From assembly GCA_027214345.1 (NCBI GenBank), contig JAPWHR010000001.1, forward strand, positions 434,001-498,000: 64,000 bases of DNA. Reading direction: 5' to 3'. Position numbers and translations under genes: made by a program. Positions 25,439-33,723 of this stretch are shown one piece after another (positions within the stretch are counted from its first letter, which is position 1; the number at the start of each line of letters is the position of its first letter). This DNA is from Comamonadaceae bacterium G21597-S1. GTDB lineage: Bacteria > Pseudomonadota > Gammaproteobacteria > Burkholderiales > Burkholderiaceae_C. The notes beneath the pieces are model-generated. The model made no database searches and had not been told where the DNA came from. It saw only the letters and a list, made by a program, of their open reading frames with translations.

Positions 25439-27091
25439 TCAGTCACCCGGCATCGTGCGGGCGTTGTCCGAACCATGCACGGACTCGACGATGCGCCGGC
25501 GCACGACCGGCGGCTCCTTGCCGATGTGAAACGCGTGCTTGCGGTCGCGCAGCGTCGCGTCGGCGGTGGTCACCCGGTCGAAGCGGCGCAGGTGCTCGGT
25601 CCAGGACTCGTCGACGATCTGTTCGATGAACAGCCCCGGGTCGTTGATGTCGCGCAGCAGATCCCATGACAAGGCGCCATGGCGCAGGCGACCACGGCGG
25701 CTGACCCGCATCAGCGCCTTGAACTCGTCGGCGCGTGACGGGTCGATGCGGTATTCGATCGTCAGCACGACCCGCCCCGCCCCCGGAGGTTGCTTGGGTT
25801 GCGGCACCTTGAACAGCCGGGTCGGTGTCAGGTCTTCCTCGGTCTGGCTGTCGGCCATCCAGCGATTGGCCAGCCCCATCGTGATCACGCCGGTGATGGC
25901 CGCCACCACAAGGCTGCCGCGGATCTCGTAGTGCGACGCCACCTGGCCCCAGATCGCGGCGCCCGAGGCGCTGGCGCCCATGATGGCCATCTGGTACATC
26001 GACATGCCGCGTGCCCGTACCCAGTCGGGCAATGCGAACTGGGCCGACACGCTCAGCGTGTTGGCGGTCGTGATCCAGGCCATGCCGGCCACGACCATGG
26101 CCAGCGCCGCCACCGTGGTGTTGGGCGCGAACGCGACCACGATCATGGACAGCGACTGCAGTGCTGCGCCCCGGAACACCAGCCCGTCGCGCGACCAGTA
26201 GTGCCGCAGGCGCTGCATGTTCAGCGCGGCGACGATGGCGCCGGCGCCCATGCAGGCGAGCAGCAGCGTGAAGGTGCGCGCATCGCCGCCGGGCAGGCCG
26301 CGTGCGACCAGTGGCAGCAGCGCGATCAGTGCCGTGGAATGGAAGAAGAACAGGCAGATACGCACCAGCACACCCTGCAGGTGCGCCGACTGGCCCATGA
26401 ACTGCATGCCCACGCGGATGGCGCTGAGCAGCTTCTCGCGGCCCAGCGGCTGCGGCGTCGGCGTGCGCCTCCAGCGCGAGATGATGACTGCGGCCACGAT
26501 GGCCAGCGCCGCATTGAGCATGAAGACATAGGCGCTGCCCAGGCTGGCGATCAGCGCGCCGGCCACCAGCGGGCCGACGATGCGCGAGGCGTTCATCGAC
26601 ACGCCGTTGAGCGCCAGCGCGGCCGGCAGCTGGTGGCGCGGCACCAGCTCGGGCACGATGGCCGAGAACACCGGCCAGCGCAGCGCCAGGCCGATGCCGT
26701 TGGCAAAAGTCATGGCCAGCAGCAGCGTCGGCGACATCCCGCCCGACAACACGGTGGCGCACAAGGCCAGCGCGACCACGGCAACCCATAGCTGCGTGAA
26801 CAGGAAGAACTTCTTGCGGTCCAGGATGTCGGCCAGCGCGCCGCTGGGCAGGCCGAGCAGGAACACCGGCAGCGTCGAGGCGGTCTGCACCAGCGCCACC
26901 AGCACCGGCGAGGTGGTCAGCGAGGTCATCAGCCAGGCCGCCGCGACGTCGTTCATCCACATCGAGATGTTGGCCGCCAGCCAGGTGAACCACAACATGC
27001 GGAACACCGGCAGTGCCAGCGGGGCGAGGGCGGACGTGCCTGGATCGGCCTTGTCGGAGGTTTCGGGGTCGGATGGTGGGGTCGATGACAT
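25439..27091 (-). CDS. MFS transporter (EntS-like, MFS_3) with C-terminal ABM-like domain
   Basis: 550 aa. A hydrophilic N-terminus of about 25 residues is followed by about twelve membrane helices. The MFS loop signature appears as GLPSGALADILDRKK between helices 2 and 3, and EntS-family features include WMNDVAAAWLMTSL and SRIVGPLVAGALIA. After residue about 430 there is a soluble domain (VVLTIEYRIDPSRADEFKAL, LRDINDPGLFIEQIVDESW) resembling antibiotic-biosynthesis-monooxygenase (ABM) folds. This fusion is seen in a subset of MFS_3 proteins. It is probably an exporter; the substrate is unknown. Confidence 0.88.
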   Translation of the reverse strand: MSSTPPSDPETSDKADPGTSALAPLALPVFRMLWFTWLAANISMWMNDVAAAWLMTSLTTSPVLVALVQTASTLPVFLLGLPSGALADILDRKKFFLFTQLWVAVVALALCATVLSGGMSPTLLLAMTFANGIGLALRWPVFSAIVPELVPRHQLPAALALNGVSMNASRIVGPLVAGALIASLGSAYVFMLNAALAIVAAVIISRWRRTPTPQPLGREKLLSAIRVGMQFMGQSAHLQGVLVRICLFFFHSTALIALLPLVARGLPGGDARTFTLLLACMGAGAIVAALNMQRLRHYWSRDGLVFRGAALQSLSMIVVAFAPNTTVAALAMVVAGMAWITTANTLSVSAQFALPDWVRARGMSMYQMAIMGASASGAAIWGQVASHYEIRGSLVVAAITGVITMGLANRWMADSQTEEDLTPTRLFKVPQPKQPPGAGRVVLTIEYRIDPSRADEFKALMRVSRRGRLRHGALSWDLLRDINDPGLFIEQIVDESWTEHLRRFDRVTTADATLRDRKHAFHIGKEPPVVRRRIVESVHGSDNARTMPGD

Positions 27092-27326
27092 GCGAATAGG
27101 GTGGTGGGCGCCGCCCGCAAGGCCATCGAGGCCGGGCGTGTGCCGCGCCTATTGTCGCGCGCCCGCGCTCGCGGCTGCGCGGCCGCGGCCGGGAGCCGGG
27201 CCGATGCTTGCCGTCACCCGTCGCGGCATCGCCTGGGTCCGGGCCACAAACCCATGGTGCAGGGCGCCGCCACCAGCCGTTCAGCAGCGCTGCTGCTGCA
27301 TCGCCACGATCGCGCCAGTGGCCCGT

Positions 27327-28481
27327 TCAGCGGTACGCCCGCAGGTAGTTCCACTCGAACAGCCGCTTGGCCCAGTGCAGCAGCCGCATCGACGGCAGCA
27401 GCAGGTTGCGTGTCCCGGTGCGGTAGACCAGCGAGCCCTGGCCCAGGGCGTCGACGATGCAGATCAGCTCGACGGCGAATCCGGCCTTGGCCGGGCCGCC
27501 CTGCAGTTCGTCGAGCAGGTTGGCCGCGGCCGCGGCGGCCTGCAGGTCGGCCATGTGGGCCTGCTTGGGCATCCAGTCCGGGCCCGGGAAGCTGCCGCAG
27601 TCACCCACGACGTAGATGCGTTCGTGCCCCGGTACCCGGCATTGCGCATCGGCCTGCAACAAGCCGCCCGGCGAACGCGGCAGCGTGGTCCGGTCGAACC
27701 ACGGGTTGCCGGTCATGCCCGGCATGAACAGGATCAGGTCGGCGGCGAACTCCCCGCCTTCGGTGACCACCTTGCCGGCTTCGAATCGCGTGAGCTTGTG
27801 TCCCAGATGGGTGCTCACGCCACGCCTTGCCATCTCGGCCAGCAGGTGGCCGACAGCCTTCTCCCCAAGCCGGTTGCCGGGCTGGGTGCTGGGGTTGAAG
27901 AACACCAGCTTGAACCGGTCGCGCCGACCCTCGCGTCGCAACTGCTGGTCGATGCCGAACAGGAACTCGAACATCGGGCCACCACGTACCGCCGTCGGCT
28001 CCTGCGGGTTGCCGGCGAAACCGATGGCGATCGTGCCGCCGTCCATGGCGCGCAGGCGCTCGCCGATCCGTTCCGCGGCCGCGATGCCTTCGCAGGGCGT
28101 GATGGCATGTTCGATACCTGGCAACTTCTTGATGAAACGCCCGCCCGACGCGATCACCAGCGCATCGTTGTCCACGTCGCCGCCACTGGTATGCACGGTG
28201 CGGCCGTCGGCCGACAGGCCGGTCACCTCGGCGGCAAGAAAACGTACCCGCATGCGGCGCAGGAACGGGCCCAGCCGGATCACCAGTTGGTTGCGGCGGC
28301 GCAGTCCGCTGGGAATCCAGATGATGCCGGGCAGGTAGTGCAATTCGGCGCGGGGCGCGATCAAGGTGATGTCGGCTGCCTTGTCGCGGCGGCGCAGCGC
28401 ACGGATCGTCGACAGGCCGCCGAAACCGGCGCCGATGATGGTGATGCGCGCGGGCGTCCGTGTCGGGGCGGTCGTGTTCAT
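27327..28481 (-). CDS. FAD-dependent oxidoreductase, sulfide:quinone reductase-like
   Basis: 384 aa. Two-dinucleotide-binding-domain flavoprotein with the FAD motif ITIIGAGFGGLSTIRALR, the second Rossmann turn TIAIGFAGNPQ and the C-terminal FAD contact IYVVGDCGSFPG. The segments YLPGIIWIPSG and MFEFLFGIDQQLRR are typical of the SQR/FCSD group. Cys130 (ITPCEG) and Cys in VVGDCG are present, but I cannot place a full SQR cysteine triad, so a type II NADH dehydrogenase-like role is not excluded. It is the last gene of the minus-strand cytochrome bd operon, 11 bp after ybgE, which would let its quinol product feed the oxidase. Confidence 0.8.
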   Translation of the reverse strand: MNTTAPTRTPARITIIGAGFGGLSTIRALRRRDKAADITLIAPRAELHYLPGIIWIPSGLRRRNQLVIRLGPFLRRMRVRFLAAEVTGLSADGRTVHTSGGDVDNDALVIASGGRFIKKLPGIEHAITPCEGIAAAERIGERLRAMDGGTIAIGFAGNPQEPTAVRGGPMFEFLFGIDQQLRREGRRDRFKLVFFNPSTQPGNRLGEKAVGHLLAEMARRGVSTHLGHKLTRFEAGKVVTEGGEFAADLILFMPGMTGNPWFDRTTLPRSPGGLLQADAQCRVPGHERIYVVGDCGSFPGPDWMPKQAHMADLQAAAAAANLLDELQGGPAKAGFAVELICIVDALGQGSLVYRTGTRNLLLPSMRLLHWAKRLFEWNYLRAYR

Positions 28482-28491
28482 CGCGTTCGCC

Positions 28492-28779
28492 TCAGTGTGT
28501 CAGCTTGACGAGCCCGGCCAGCACCAGTGCCGTGGCGCAGGACCAGCCCGAGAACAACCAGCGCCAGACGGCAGCCCGCGGCACGAAGCCCACGCCGCGG
28601 ATGAAACCCGCGCTCATGGCCCAGAACAACAGCATCGCCAGGCCATGGTCGGCCTGTCCCGCGGCATCGGCCATCAGCGGCGGATACAGCGTGCCGCCGA
28701 TCATGATGGCGAGCGCCACCAGCAGGCTGGGCAGGTGCATGCGGGGCGTGTTCGCCGCGCCGGCGCCGCTCGGGTTCAT
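28492..28779 (-). CDS. ybgE: Cyd operon protein YbgE
   Basis: 95 aa with three predicted membrane segments (about 16-36, 47-67, 73-92). Its place straight after cydX, with a 4-bp ATGA overlap, and the pattern GGTLYPPLMADAAGQADHGL and SAGFIRGVGFVPR match the YbgE family, encoded in cyd operons of many proteobacteria. Its exact role is unsettled; it is thought to assist bd oxidase assembly or function at the inner membrane. Confidence 0.85.
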   Translation of the reverse strand: MNPSGAGAANTPRMHLPSLLVALAIMIGGTLYPPLMADAAGQADHGLAMLLFWAMSAGFIRGVGFVPRAAVWRWLFSGWSCATALVLAGLVKLTH

Positions 28780-28898
28780 GGCCTGCCCTCGTCCTTGCCG
28801 TTCTCCACGCGTGCGGCTTCGTTCTCACCCCACATTGCGTTCATGATCGCCAGCAGCACGGCAAAGCCCACTCCCAGCATCCAGGCGAAATACCACAT
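28776..28898 (-). CDS. cydX: Cytochrome bd oxidase small subunit CydX
   Basis: A 40-residue protein starting MWYFAWMLGVGFA, followed by VLLAIMNAMWGE, which is the CydX signature: one membrane helix with a short acidic tail. AAGGAG lies eight bases upstream of the ATG. CydX stabilises the haem b595/d site of the oxidase in known complexes. It lies 114 bp after cydB, and its stop overlaps the ybgE start. Confidence 0.93.
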   Translation of the reverse strand: MWYFAWMLGVGFAVLLAIMNAMWGENEAARVENGKDEGRP

Positions 28899-29012
28899 CG
28901 TCTCTACTCCTTGGTGTGCCCGCTCACCAGGCCGCGGGCGTGCCCCGAGCGCTGGTTCGGCAGGCGGTTGTCGGTGCGGGCGCGTCGCGCCGTGCGGGGC
29001 TCCTGCATGGCC

Positions 29013-30155
29013 TCAATACGCCGTATGGTCGTTGGCCTGGATCTGCGCCACCGTGACCTTGCCGCGCATCACCCGGTAGGCCCACGATGTGTAGACCACG
29101 ATCAGGGGCATGAAGATGAGCGTGGCCCAGAACATCAGGCCCAGTGTCAGGTGGCTGGACACGCTGTCCCACACCGTCAGGCTGGCATCGGGCATGCTTG
29201 ACGAGGGCATGACGAACGGGAACATCGCCGCGCCGGCGGTGCCGATGACGCCGACGATGGCCAGCGCCGAGGCCACGAAGGCGCTGAGCGTATGGCGTGC
29301 GCGCACCAGTACCGCTGCCATCAGCGCGCCGGCAACACCGAACGCCGGCAGCAGCCACAAGGCCGGCAGCCTGGCGTAGTTCCGCCACCAGCCGTCGGCA
29401 CTGCGTTCGACGGTTTTGGACAGCGGGTCTGCGACGGCGTTGGGGTCGATCACCGAGGTGATGACAAAACCCTCGATGCCGCCGAAACGCAGCCACACGC
29501 CAGCACCGACAAAAGCTGCCACCATGGCCAGCGCGGCGAGCGTGGCGCCCGTCGCGGCGCGTTGCTGTATCGCCCCTTCGGTCCGGTGCGCCAGGTACAT
29601 GCCGCCGTGCATCGTCAGCATCGCGCTGGCGACGACGCCGGCCAGCAGCGCGAACGGGTTGAGCAATTGCCAGAAGCTGCCGGTGTAGGTGGAGACCAGG
29701 TAGTCGTCGAAGCCGAACGGAACGCCCTGCAGCAGGTTGCCGAACGCGACGCCGAAGATCATCGGCGGCACCGCACCGCCGATGAACAGGCCCCAGTCCC
29801 AGGTGCTGCGCCAGCGCGGGTCCTGTATCTTGCTGCGGTAGTCGAAACCCACCGGCCGGAAGAACAGCGCCCACAACACTGCCATCATGGCCCAGTAGAA
29901 GCCGCTGAACGCAGTGGCGTAGACCAGCGGCCAGGCCGCGAAGATCGCGCCGCCGCCCGTGATGAACCAGACCTGGTTGCCGTCCCAGTGCGGGCCCACG
30001 GTGTTGATGACGACGCGGCGCTCGTTGTCGCTGCGCCCAACGAAGGGCAGCAGCGTGCCGACACCCATGTCGTGGCCATCCATGATGGCGAATCCGACCA
30101 GCAGCACGCCCACGAGCAGCCACCAGATCAGTTTGTATGTTTCGTAGTCGAACAT
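29013..30155 (-). CDS. cydB: Cytochrome bd ubiquinol oxidase subunit II
   Basis: 380 aa from MFDYETYKLIWWLLV, the canonical CydB start. Family-specific blocks include LVGFAIMDGHDMGVGTLLP, NTVGPHWDGNQVWFITGGG, WGLFIGGAVPPMIFGVAFGN and FPFVMPSSS. There are about eight membrane helices. It pairs with CydA in the inner membrane; the structural subunit itself holds no essential haem ligands. It follows cydA by 14 bp with AAGGAA upstream. Trailing residues RGKVTVAQIQANDHTAY match the usual C-terminus. Confidence 0.97.
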   Translation of the reverse strand: MFDYETYKLIWWLLVGVLLVGFAIMDGHDMGVGTLLPFVGRSDNERRVVINTVGPHWDGNQVWFITGGGAIFAAWPLVYATAFSGFYWAMMAVLWALFFRPVGFDYRSKIQDPRWRSTWDWGLFIGGAVPPMIFGVAFGNLLQGVPFGFDDYLVSTYTGSFWQLLNPFALLAGVVASAMLTMHGGMYLAHRTEGAIQQRAATGATLAALAMVAAFVGAGVWLRFGGIEGFVITSVIDPNAVADPLSKTVERSADGWWRNYARLPALWLLPAFGVAGALMAAVLVRARHTLSAFVASALAIVGVIGTAGAAMFPFVMPSSSMPDASLTVWDSVSSHLTLGLMFWATLIFMPLIVVYTSWAYRVMRGKVTVAQIQANDHTAY

Positions 30156-30169
30156 GATGGGGTTCCTTC

Positions 30170-31744
30170 TCAAGCCTGTGCTGGTGCCGCGTGGTGCGCG
30201 ACCTCGTGCGAATAGCGCCCGGTGCCCAGGCTGCCCGGACCCTGGCGCGCGAACTTCACCATCAGGTAGATCTCGACCACCAGCAGCACGGTGTAGAAGC
30301 CGACAAAACCGGCCAGCGATCCGTACAAGCTGCCCACGCTCAACGTCGACACGCTCAGGTGTGTCGGCAATACGCCGTAGATGGTCCAGGGCTGGCGGCC
30401 GTATTCGGCGACGAACCAGCCGAGTTCGCAGGCCAGCCAAGGCGCCGGCAACATCCACAACGCGGCCTTGAGCAGCCACGGCTTCTGTGTGCAGTTGGTC
30501 TTGAGCGTGCTCCAGAACGCCAGCGCAAACAGCAGCAACATCGCAAAGCCCAGGCCGACCATGACGCGGAAAGCCCAGAACATCGGGGTGACCCGCGGCA
30601 CCGTGCTGTCCACCGCCTTCTGGATCATCTCCGGCGTGGCCTGGCGCACGTCGGTGGTGTATTTGCGCAGCAGCAGACCGAATCCCAGGTCGGTCTTGTG
30701 CCGCTCGAACACCTGCCGCGCGACCGGATCGTCGCGGTGCTTGCGCAGCGTCTCGAGCGCGGTGACGGCCACGATGCCGTTGATGATGCGTTCGCGGTTC
30801 TTCTCCTTGATCTCGCGGATGCCCGGGATTTCCTTGCTGATCGAGCGCGTGCCGATCAAGCCCATGACCCAGGGGATCTCGACCTCCCAGTCGTTCTTCG
30901 CCTCGGCCTCGTTGATGCCGGCGATCAGCTTGAGGCCGGCCGGCGCGGGCTCGGTCTCCCACATGGCCTCCAGGGCTGCCATCTTGGTCTGCTGCGCCTC
31001 GCCCACCGTATAACCCGACTCGTCGCCGAGCACGATGACGCTGAGCACCGAGGCCAGGCCGAACGCGGCCGCGACCCGGAAGCTGCGCTTGGCGAACTCG
31101 ATGTTGCGCCCCTTGAGCAGATACCAGCTGGAGATCGACAACACGAACATCGCGCCGGTCACATAGCCCGCCGAGACGGTGTGCACGAACTTGGCCTGTG
31201 CGTCGGGGTTGAACACCACGGCCCAGAAATCGGTCATCTCCATGCGCATGGTCTGGTAGCTGAATTCGGCGCCCACCGGGTTCTGCATCCAGCCGTTGGC
31301 GATCAGGATCCACAGCGCCGACAGGTTGGTGCCGATGGCCATCAGCGTCGTCACCATCAGGTGCTGGGTCTTGCTCAGCCGGTCCCAGCCGAAGAAGAAC
31401 AGGCCGATGAAGGTCGACTCCAGGAAAAACGCCATCAGTCCTTCGATGGCCAGCGGTGCGCCGAAGATGTCGCCGACGTAATGCGAGTAATAGGCCCAGT
31501 TGGTGCCGAACTGGAATTCAAGGGTGATGCCGGTCGTCACGCCGAGCGCGAAGTTGATGCCGAACAGCTTGCCCCAGAAGCGGGTCATGTCCTTCCAGAT
31601 CACGTTGCCGGTCATGACGTAGACCGACTCCATGATGACGAGCAGCCACACCATGCCGATCGTCAACGGCACGAACAGGAAGTGGTACATCGCCGTGGCG
31701 GCGAACTGCAGGCGCGAGAGGTCGACGAGTTGTTCCGAGATCAC
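30170..31744 (-). CDS. cydA: Cytochrome bd ubiquinol oxidase subunit I
   Basis: 524 aa from GTG 31744. The haem ligands are in place: His21 in AMYHFLFVPLTIG (high-spin haem) and His188 in KFVHTVSAGYVTGAM (b558), with the conserved acidic residues Glu101 and Glu109. A long Q loop (about residues 255-390, containing IPWVMGLIGTRS) puts it in the E. coli-type long-loop class. It oxidises quinol and reduces O2 to water with high oxygen affinity. bd oxidases tolerate sulfide and NO far better than haem-copper oxidases, which fits the persulfide-sensing regulator next door. GTGA overlap with cydP suggests coupled translation. Confidence 0.98.
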   Translation of the reverse strand: MISEQLVDLSRLQFAATAMYHFLFVPLTIGMVWLLVIMESVYVMTGNVIWKDMTRFWGKLFGINFALGVTTGITLEFQFGTNWAYYSHYVGDIFGAPLAIEGLMAFFLESTFIGLFFFGWDRLSKTQHLMVTTLMAIGTNLSALWILIANGWMQNPVGAEFSYQTMRMEMTDFWAVVFNPDAQAKFVHTVSAGYVTGAMFVLSISSWYLLKGRNIEFAKRSFRVAAAFGLASVLSVIVLGDESGYTVGEAQQTKMAALEAMWETEPAPAGLKLIAGINEAEAKNDWEVEIPWVMGLIGTRSISKEIPGIREIKEKNRERIINGIVAVTALETLRKHRDDPVARQVFERHKTDLGFGLLLRKYTTDVRQATPEMIQKAVDSTVPRVTPMFWAFRVMVGLGFAMLLLFALAFWSTLKTNCTQKPWLLKAALWMLPAPWLACELGWFVAEYGRQPWTIYGVLPTHLSVSTLSVGSLYGSLAGFVGFYTVLLVVEIYLMVKFARQGPGSLGTGRYSHEVAHHAAPAQA

Positions 31745-31917
31745 GGTTGGGCTCCAGGGGCGGCGGGGGTGATGCCCAGTTGCTGCGCCGACTGCTCGGC
31801 GTCCACCTGGACATGGTTGTCACGGACGAACACCCACCACAAGGCGGTCAGGACCACCAGCTTCACGGTCACGGCAATGACCAGATGGCGGAGCAGGCGG
31901 CGTTCGTCGTGCGTCAT
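31741..31917 (-). CDS. cydP: Cytochrome bd accessory small membrane protein CydP
   Basis: 58 aa, starting MTHDERRLLRHLVIAVTVK, with one membrane helix and the characteristic WWVFVRDNHVQVD after it. Proteins of this type precede cydA in many beta- and gammaproteobacterial cyd operons, where they are annotated as putative small oxidase subunits. Its stop overlaps the cydA GTG by four bases. It is the first gene of the operon, and a sigma54-like promoter ends only about a dozen bases upstream of its ATG. Confidence 0.85.
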   Translation of the reverse strand: MTHDERRLLRHLVIAVTVKLVVLTALWWVFVRDNHVQVDAEQSAQQLGITPAAPGAQP

Positions 31918-31929
31918 AGGCCTGCATCC

Positions 31930-31944
31930 GCACGATCCGTGCCA
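31930..31944 (-). promoter_or_regulatory. Candidate sigma54 promoter of the cydP-cydA operon
   Basis: Read on the minus strand the sequence is TGGCACGGATCGTGC. It matches the -24/-12 consensus TGGCACG-N4-TTGC except for one base (GTGC for TTGC), with the exact GG-to-GC spacing. A start point about 12 bases on would fall at the cydP ATG, so the transcript would be nearly leaderless or a later start would be used. The same bases form a GCACG-ATC-CGTGC palindrome, so an alternative operator role remains possible. Confidence 0.55.
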
Positions 31945-32015
31945 CGCCTGCCGATCGAAAAAAGTCCTGTGTGGACAGTCGCTTGCCGGTGCAGGACGGG
32001 TCGCGGAGCGGTGCC

Positions 32016-32065
32016 TGGCAGCGACGTTGGCTGCCACTATGGCAGTAGATGGCAGTACCTGGCAG
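32016..32065 (-). promoter_or_regulatory. CTGCCA box array upstream of cydP (candidate FisR-type enhancer)
   Basis: Four TGGCAG copies on the plus strand (starts 32016, 32040, 32050, 32060) plus one CTGCCA (32031). The last three are exactly 10 bp apart, and boxes 32031 and 32040 form a perfect inverted repeat, CTGCCACTATGGCAG. Read toward cydP the motif is CTGCCA. The array lies about 70-120 bp upstream of the -24 element, the usual distance for a sigma54 enhancer. The same box occurs five times on the other side of the regulator gene. Confidence 0.65.
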
Positions 32066-32097
32066 TGTCGCGACCAGCCTCGATTCCGCTGCCGGGT

Positions 32098-33471
32098 TCA
32101 GGCCATGCCGAGGGCCTTGAGTCGACGGTACAGCGTGCGTTCGCTCCATCCGAGATGCCGCGCCAGTTCGCTGCGCGTGCCTTTGAAACGGCCGACCAAC
32201 TCCCGCAGGTCGACATCGTGACCGGCTGCAGTGGCCGGAGCGCGTGCGGGGATGGTCGAGGCCGCAACGCGTGTCACGGGCGTATCGAACACCACATGCT
32301 CGGCGCGGATGACGCCATCGTCGGCAAACAGGCGGGCGCGATCGATCACGTTGCGCAGTTCCCGTATGTTGCCGGGCCAGTCGCAGGCTTGCAGGCGGGC
32401 CATGGCCGCCGGGTGCAGCCGCACCGGTCGATGCGGGTCGCGGCTACGCTGCAGGATGGAGTTGACCAGCACCGGAATGTCGGAGCTGCGTTCGCGTAAC
32501 GCGGGCAGATGGATCGGGAATGCGCTGATCCGGTAATACAGGTCCTGCCGGAACTGTCCATCCGCCACCATTTGGCGCAGCGGCTTGTGCGTGGCCGCAA
32601 CCAGCCGGAAATTGGCCTGCTGGGTCTCCACGCTACCGACACGCCGGAACATGCCTGACTCGATCAGGCGCAGCAGCTTGACTTGCATCGCCAGCGGCAC
32701 GTCGCCAATTTCGTCCAGGAACAGCGTGCCTCCGTCGGCGGTCTCGGCCAAGCCGCGCTTGCGCTGGTTGGCGCCGGTGAACGCGCCTTTCTCGTAGCCG
32801 AACAACTCGCTCTCGAACAGGGTCTCGCTGAAGCCCGAGCAATCGACGACGACAAAAGGCCCGCGCGCGCGTTCGCTGCCCTCGTGCACCGCACGTGCAA
32901 ACAACTCCTTGCCGGTGCCTGTCTCGCCCAGCAGCAGTACCGGCAGGCTCGACGCCGATACGCGTTGCACCGCGGCCAGTGCCGCGTTGAACGCTGGCGA
33001 ACTTCCCACCAGCCCTTCCGCGCTGGGACTGGCCGAGGCGCTGCGCACGGTGGCCAGGCGTTCCACGTAGGCGACGACGTCGCGATGATCGTCCAGAATG
33101 GGCCACAGTGTCACATCCACGTGTTCCGGCCCGCGCGGCGTGTGGTGGATATGCAGCACGCGGTCGGGGCCCTTGAATTCGAAGGCCTTCTGCATCGGGC
33201 AATGCTCGCCGGCCTGGTCGCAGGGCACGTCGTAGTGGTGCGAGATGCGATAACACGTGTGACCGATGTACGGGGAGTCCACGGCGCCAAACTGGCGCCG
33301 GTAGGCGGTATTGGCCGCCAGGATGTTGTATTGCAGGTCGAGCACGATCATGGGCTGGGCGTCGTGCTCGAGGTAGGAAATCAGCGCCTGTACCTGCGGC
33401 GCCGAGCGCAGGGCCGCCACATCCCGGGTGCGGGACGGGTGCTGGTGTGGTGGTTCGGGGCGACTGGACAT
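32098..33471 (-). CDS. Sigma54-dependent regulator, FisR-like sulfane-sulfur sensor
   Basis: 457 aa from [11 protein letters not shown]. It has an N-terminal PAS-like sensor (about 25-165), a central AAA+ domain with Walker A GETGTGKE, the sigma54-contact loop GAFTGA and Walker [12 protein letters not shown], and a C-terminal Fis-type HTH ([19 protein letters not shown]). The sensor carries three cysteines, Cys73, Cys84 and Cys91. Their spacing (11 and 7) is that of the three conserved cysteines reported for FisR of Cupriavidus, which senses sulfane sulfur and activates sqr and pdo. Here it sits between a persulfide dioxygenase gene and the bd oxidase operon, with shared boxes on both sides. 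Confidence 0.88.
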   Translation of the reverse strand: MSSRPEPPHQHPSRTRDVAALRSAPQVQALISYLEHDAQPMIVLDLQYNILAANTAYRRQFGAVDSPYIGHTCYRISHHYDVPCDQAGEHCPMQKAFEFKGPDRVLHIHHTPRGPEHVDVTLWPILDDHRDVVAYVERLATVRSASASPSAEGLVGSSPAFNAALAAVQRVSASSLPVLLLGETGTGKELFARAVHEGSERARGPFVVVDCSGFSETLFESELFGYEKGAFTGANQRKRGLAETADGGTLFLDEIGDVPLAMQVKLLRLIESGMFRRVGSVETQQANFRLVAATHKPLRQMVADGQFRQDLYYRISAFPIHLPALRERSSDIPVLVNSILQRSRDPHRPVRLHPAAMARLQACDWPGNIRELRNVIDRARLFADDGVIRAEHVVFDTPVTRVAASTIPARAPATAAGHDVDLRELVGRFKGTRSELARHLGWSERTLYRRLKALGMA

Positions 33472-33508
33472 GGTGGATTCCCGGTTGTCCGGGGCATTGT
33501 GCCTTCGA

Positions 33509-33557
33509 CTGCCATATCTGCCAACAGGGCTGCCAAGACTGCCATCCGTGCCTGCCA
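33509..33557 (+). promoter_or_regulatory. CTGCCA box array upstream of the persulfide dioxygenase gene
   Basis: Five direct CTGCCA copies at 33509, 33518, 33530, 33539 and 33552. The first four make two pairs with 9 bp within each pair and 21 bp between pairs, i.e. on the same DNA face. They lie just upstream of the regulator start codon (so autoregulation is possible) and 105-153 bp upstream of a sigma54-like promoter for the dioxygenase gene. Orientation toward the target gene is the same as in the cydP array. Confidence 0.65.
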
Positions 33558-33661
33558 TCAGGGGTTGCGGCGTCGCATCGAACCCGGATGGTATCGGAAT
33601 CTCACGGGAAAAGTCCTTGTAATTCAATGGCTTGGAGATGCGTCACTGTTAAGCGCCGGAT

Positions 33662-33676
33662 TGGCATGGGTCTTGA
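33662..33676 (+). promoter_or_regulatory. Candidate sigma54 promoter of the persulfide dioxygenase gene
   Basis: TGGCATGGGTCTTGA fits the TGGCACG-N4-TTGC pattern in length, in the -24 GG and in most bases, but the -12 element reads TTGA rather than TTGC, a change at a normally conserved C. It lies 47 bp before the GTG start. It is called mainly because the enhancer-like boxes upstream demand a sigma54 promoter here and no better match was found. Confidence 0.4.
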
Positions 33677-33723
33677 AGGCAATGGCGGCATCGCCGCATT
33701 CCCATGGCGCAAGGAGACCGCAA

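Noticed and set aside
31918-32097. An FNR/Anr box in the cyd promoter
   Set aside because: No TTGAT-N4-ATCAA-like sequence was found; only loose partial matches occur.
32016-33557. CTGCCA repeats as a CRISPR or satellite array
   Set aside because: The units are only 6 bp with variable 3-9 bp spacers and sit in promoter regions of two operons; this is a binding-site array.
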